DNA from: Phycisphaerales bacterium UBA2266
Lineage (GTDB): Bacteria; Planctomycetota; Phycisphaerae; Sedimentisphaerales; Anaerobacaceae
Reading direction: 5' to 3'
Length of the DNA: 10,371 nucleotides
Assembly: GCA_002347125.1 (NCBI GenBank)
Contig: DDXG01000352.1
Location: forward strand, 1 to 10,371
Numbering within the stretch: the first letter of the stretch is position 1; every line of letters starts with the position of its first letter. The position numbers and the translations under genes were made by a program. Shown here piece after piece: positions 8,046-10,371 of this stretch. The notes under the pieces were generated by a model. It worked only from the letters and a program-made list of their open reading frames with translations, did not search any database and was not told the origin of the DNA.

Positions 8046-9628
8046 TTTTTCACTATCGCCGCCACCCAGCCGCCCTTGTACGGAGCCGAGACTGTCGCCA
8101 CAGCGCCCCCTTCGAGCGTCTTGTCCATCGGCCGGTATCCGCCCGCCTGCGACGATTCAACCACGCGGCCCATCGCCACGCTGATCCAGGTAATCCCGAA
8201 CGTCCCCGGGGCCTTGCTCAGGTCCAGCCTCACGGACCCGCCGTTGGTGAAATACAGGGCATAGCACTGTCCCGGCCTGGCCGCCAGATATGCCTCGTTG
8301 GCGCCGCGATCCGACAGCAGTTCCATGTGTGGCGTCACCTCCCAGAACTTGATCCGGCCCTCCAGCAGCCTGGCCGCCATGATGCTCGCCTTGGCCAGGT
8401 CGTTGAGCCCGTTGCCCGAGTCCGGCCGATGGAACCGCGCCGCCGCCGAGCCGCCCAGGATATTCCGCCAGAACCGCTCCACCCCGTCCTCCGGCCCGCC
8501 CGTGCCGAAAGTGTGGTAACCGCTGCCATAGATCTTGGTGTGGTTGCTCGGCCGTGGAAGTCTGTTGACCTGCTGCAACAGCCACTGCAACCGGTCCCAG
8601 TGCGCCTGGTCGAAGTTGCGGCTGTTCACCTGCGAGATGTCCGCGAACATGTAGTGCTCGGCGTCGTTGAAGACGATCGGCGCATGTTTCGCCTGGTCGC
8701 CCAGGTAGGCATCGTCAAACATGTCCGTCGTCCAGACGCTCACGCCCGTCTCGGCCGCCCGGCCCTTGATGAACTCGATCCAGTACTGCCCCCACGCCGG
8801 AGGCGTCGATGTCTCGTTGTTCATGCAGTACAGCACATTCCCATACCCCAGGCTGTACGACAGCATCTTATCGACAAACGCCTCCTGGTAGCGCCGGATC
8901 AGGTCGAGCTTGCCGTTGTAGTTCGGCATACCCTGGATCGAGTGGAAGAACGGCTGCCGGTCCTGGCCGGCATGGGCGGGATACTCGGCCGCAAACCCCG
9001 TCTGCTCGTATGTGTAGTTCACGTTGTTGCCCGGATTCCACGGGCTGTGGCCCCACTGCTGCTGCGAGAAGTCGAACCGGTCCCACACCTCGATCTGCAC
9101 GATGATACCCCGCTCGGCCGTCCACTTGAGCATGTTCGCAAAACGCCGCCAGTACTCCTCGTTCCACTGGTCCATGTCGAACTTGCCGTCCGCCAGCAGC
9201 CTGTGCGCCTTGAGTTCCTTGCCCTCCCGCTGGCTCATCGTGTTGCGCACGTAATTGGCCCCGACGGCGTGTATCTCATCCAGATGCTCCTTCAACTCAT
9301 CCAGCAGGAAGATATGGTCCGTCTTGCTGCCCCCCAGCAGCATCACCGGCTTGCCCTCATACTGCCAATAACGCGGATTCTCCGCCCACGGCCGTATCCG
9401 CCCCGCATCGTCCGCCCACGCCGCACCAACAGCAACCAACAACACCGCGATCAAGAGGCCAGGCAGGGTCGGGCGCCGCCCACTGACACGGAGGTCCTGT
9501 CCGGCGGGGTGGCGGCCTTTGCCAAAGGCAAGGGCCGGTCCCTCGTGTGCAGTCCTGCGACCCGTCGCTATGCGAAAGGCCGCCACCTGGGGTCCGCTTA
9601 CCACAAAAGGAATTCCTGACTGTCCCAT
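8042..9628 (-). CDS. Secreted TIM-barrel glycoside hydrolase-like protein (paralogue 2) with extended N-terminus
   Basis: A 528-residue protein from ATG 9628, chosen because AAGGAG ends seven bases upstream; the in-frame ATG at 9634 has only one base of spacing, and the ATG at 9799 lies upstream of the predicted promoter. The hydrophobic signal core (PGLLIAVLLVAVGAAWA) starts only near residue 55, after an unusually long basic N-region. Motifs match paralogue 1: NPRYWQYEGKPVMLLGG, HLDEIHAVGANYVRNTMS, IVQIEVWDRFDFS, YCMNNETSTPPAWG (E272), AAARFHRPDSGNGL, and a C-terminal beta-sandwich (YALYFTNGGSVRLDLS). Where paralogue 1 has TEMWD, this protein has TDMFD (D302), so substrate or activity may differ. 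It looks like the first gene of a three-gene glycan-degradation unit. The exact family (DUF4038/GH140-like) is inferred from motifs only. Confidence 0.88.
   Translation of the reverse strand: MGQSGIPFVVSGPQVAAFRIATGRRTAHEGPALAFGKGRHPAGQDLRVSGRRPTLPGLLIAVLLVAVGAAWADDAGRIRPWAENPRYWQYEGKPVMLLGGSKTDHIFLLDELKEHLDEIHAVGANYVRNTMSQREGKELKAHRLLADGKFDMDQWNEEYWRRFANMLKWTAERGIIVQIEVWDRFDFSQQQWGHSPWNPGNNVNYTYEQTGFAAEYPAHAGQDRQPFFHSIQGMPNYNGKLDLIRRYQEAFVDKMLSYSLGYGNVLYCMNNETSTPPAWGQYWIEFIKGRAAETGVSVWTTDMFDDAYLGDQAKHAPIVFNDAEHYMFADISQVNSRNFDQAHWDRLQWLLQQVNRLPRPSNHTKIYGSGYHTFGTGGPEDGVERFWRNILGGSAAARFHRPDSGNGLNDLAKASIMAARLLEGRIKFWEVTPHMELLSDRGANEAYLAARPGQCYALYFTNGGSVRLDLSKAPGTFGITWISVAMGRVVESSQAGGYRPMDKTLEGGAVATVSAPYKGGWVAAIVKN
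9508..9587. repeat. Inverted-repeat element inside the N-terminal coding region of hydrolase paralogue 2
   Basis: GGTGGCGGCCTTT (9508-9520) and AAAGGCCGCCACC (9575-9587) are perfect 13-base inverted repeats 54 bases apart, with two more pairs possible after a one-base bulge. Inside the left part lies a second palindrome, GCCTTTG-C-CAAAGGC (9515-9529). The element falls within the extra stretch of residues that separates the start codon from the signal-peptide core and that paralogue 1 lacks. It resembles a small non-autonomous palindromic element. No transposase is nearby. Confidence 0.6.
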
Positions 9629-9635
9629 AATCATA

Positions 9636-9641
9636 CTCCTT
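9636..9641 (-). promoter_or_regulatory. Ribosome binding site of hydrolase paralogue 2
   Basis: AAGGAG on the minus strand is seven bases before ATG 9628 but only one base before the in-frame ATG at 9634. It therefore favours 9628 as the start. Confidence 0.75.
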
Positions 9642-9676
9642 ACACGGCCTTGCCATGGATTTCTACTGGTCCGACA

Positions 9677-9705
9677 ATTGTAGGCCCTCCTGCGGCCAAT
9701 ATCAA
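9677..9705 (-). promoter_or_regulatory. Sigma70-type promoter for the hydrolase / beta-helix unit
   Basis: The minus strand has TTGATA (9705-9700), a 17-base spacer and TACAAT (9682-9677), with both boxes near consensus. Transcription would begin near 9670, giving a leader of about 40 bases before ATG 9628. This excludes the longer open frame that would start at 9799. Confidence 0.65.
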
Positions 9706-9784
9706 GGCGGCTGCACGCCCAGGACCAACGCCCGGAACGCGGAGCCGCCCTACGCCACACAAGCGTCGCAACAAGCCACCGGCC

Positions 9785-9840
9785 GGCTTTGGGCTTCACG
9801 CTTTGGCTTTGCGTTTGGCCCTTCAGCCTTGGGTTCTGAG
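9785..9840 (-). repeat. Degenerate tandem heptamer repeats in the divergent spacer
   Basis: From 9840 the minus strand reads as eight consecutive 7-base units: CTCAGAA, CCCAAGG, CTGAAGG, GCCAAAC, GCAAAGC, CAAAGCG, TGAAGCC, CAAAGCC. It resembles the array at 7997-8045 in unit length, composition and orientation, with C/A-rich units on the minus strand. It lies between the two divergent promoters, in the 281-base gap at 9629-9909. Confidence 0.5.
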
Positions 9841-9849
9841 CGAATTCCC

Positions 9850-9878
9850 TTCGCGATCGCGGTGCCCTATGCTACAAT
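9850..9878 (+). promoter_or_regulatory. Possible promoter for the C39-type peptidase gene
   Basis: TACAAT (9873-9878) is a good -10 box. The hexamer 17 bases upstream, TTCGCG (9850-9855), is a poor -35 match. The position, about 30 bases before the start codon, is suitable. Confidence 0.4.
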
Positions 9879-9909
9879 AGGTATGCGGAATCTGTTCTGA
9901 GGTCGGTGT

Positions 9910-10371
9910 ATGGGTCCATGGCTGGAGACATTCGCGGTATTGCTCGTGGCCGCCGGCGGCATTACGCTGGGCCGCCGCCTCGCTCGTTGCCCGAAGCCCT
10001 GGTGGACCCTCTGGTACTTGCTTCCCCTGGCCATCATCGCCCTGCTGCTGGCGGCCCGACTTGAAGGCCGCTGGTCCTTCGCCGCAAGCATCTCATGGCT
10101 CGTCACGGGTCGGCTGCGCTATGTCCTGGTCGCCGCGGCCGTTACGCTCGGCCTGCTCATGCCCCTGCCGCACCTGCCGCGACGCTGGGAGCGGGTCGCC
10201 GTCGCCATATTCATGGCGGCCGTGCTGGCGTGGTTCTCCATCCTGCCGTTTCTGCTGCCGGCCGTCATCCAGCGCCAACTGGCCGCCCTGCAGACCACGC
10301 TGACCGCCGACGGCGTCTGCCTGCAATCCACGGGCTACACCTGCGGCCCGGCCGCCGCCGTTACCGCCCTG
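9910..10371 (+). CDS. Membrane protein with C39-type cysteine peptidase motif, partial (3' end off window)
   Basis: 154 codons are visible from ATG 9910, which has GAGG seven bases upstream. Four hydrophobic segments lie near residues 6-21, 31-49, 70-86 and 96-120. They are followed by a short linker and then LQSTGYTCGPAAAVTAL at the window edge. This matches the start of a C39-like papain-fold domain: Q139 as the oxyanion-hole glutamine and C145 as the nucleophile, six residues apart. The histidine and aspartate of the triad would lie beyond the window. C39 domains classically cleave double-glycine leaders in peptide exporters, but many stand-alone C39-like proteins have unknown substrates. 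The placement suggests a membrane-anchored peptidase; which side the domain faces is uncertain. It is divergent from the hydrolase unit and a functional link is not shown. Confidence 0.8.
   Translation, partial: MGPWLETFAVLLVAAGGITLGRRLARCPKPWWTLWYLLPLAIIALLLAARLEGRWSFAASISWLVTGRLRYVLVAAAVTLGLLMPLPHLPRRWERVAVAIFMAAVLAWFSILPFLLPAVIQRQLAALQTTLTADGVCLQSTGYTCGPAAAVTAL

Noticed and set aside
7721..9619. 632-codon plus-strand open frame
   Set aside because: It is the codon-aligned complement of hydrolase paralogue 2 (its stop is the complement of Ser4 TCA) and runs on across the spacer into the beta-helix gene. No domain or suitable start was seen.
9629..9799. N-terminal extension of hydrolase paralogue 2 to ATG 9799
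   Set aside because: The extension would cross the TTGATA-17-TACAAT promoter and the AAGGAG site, and begins in heptamer-repeat DNA. It has no coding character.

Overview
The window is about 60% G+C and looks like a planctomycete, probably class Phycisphaerae (the polysaccharide-degrading Sedimentisphaerales-like lineage). The evidence is circumstantial: large secreted proteins joining a dockerin-like EF-hand pair to lamin-tail, CotH-kinase and chitobiase-C-terminal-like domains, secreted hydrolase-like proteins with AGGAG ribosome sites, and intergenic palindromes of the type whose spurious translation reads HAERSEAS. No rRNA, tRNA, CRISPR array, transposase or integrase was seen.

Layout, right to left: four genes lie head to tail on the minus strand and a fifth starts divergently at the right edge. 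On the minus strand are a secreted TIM-barrel hydrolase-like protein (9628-8042), a secreted right-handed beta-helix protein resembling GH141 (7962-5845), a second hydrolase-like protein clearly paralogous to the first (5699-4290), and a very large multidomain surface or secreted protein (4049 to beyond base 1, C-terminus missing). On the plus strand, 9910 to beyond 10371 encodes the start of a membrane protein with a C39-type cysteine peptidase motif.

A good sigma70-type promoter (TTGATA-17-TACAAT) precedes the first hydrolase gene. The next two genes follow at 79- and 145-base gaps with no clear promoter, so these three may form one transcription unit for breaking down a complex glycan. The large gene has its own promoter with a perfect TATAAT box and a leader of about 150 bases that can form several hairpins.

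The non-coding DNA carries unusual structure: degenerate 7-base repeats in two separate spacers, a HAERSEAS palindrome next to a second perfect hairpin between the beta-helix gene and the second hydrolase gene, and an inverted-repeat element that seems to have inserted in frame into the signal-peptide region of the first hydrolase gene. Two very long plus-strand open frames (621-3995 and 7721-9619) are antisense shadows and not genes.
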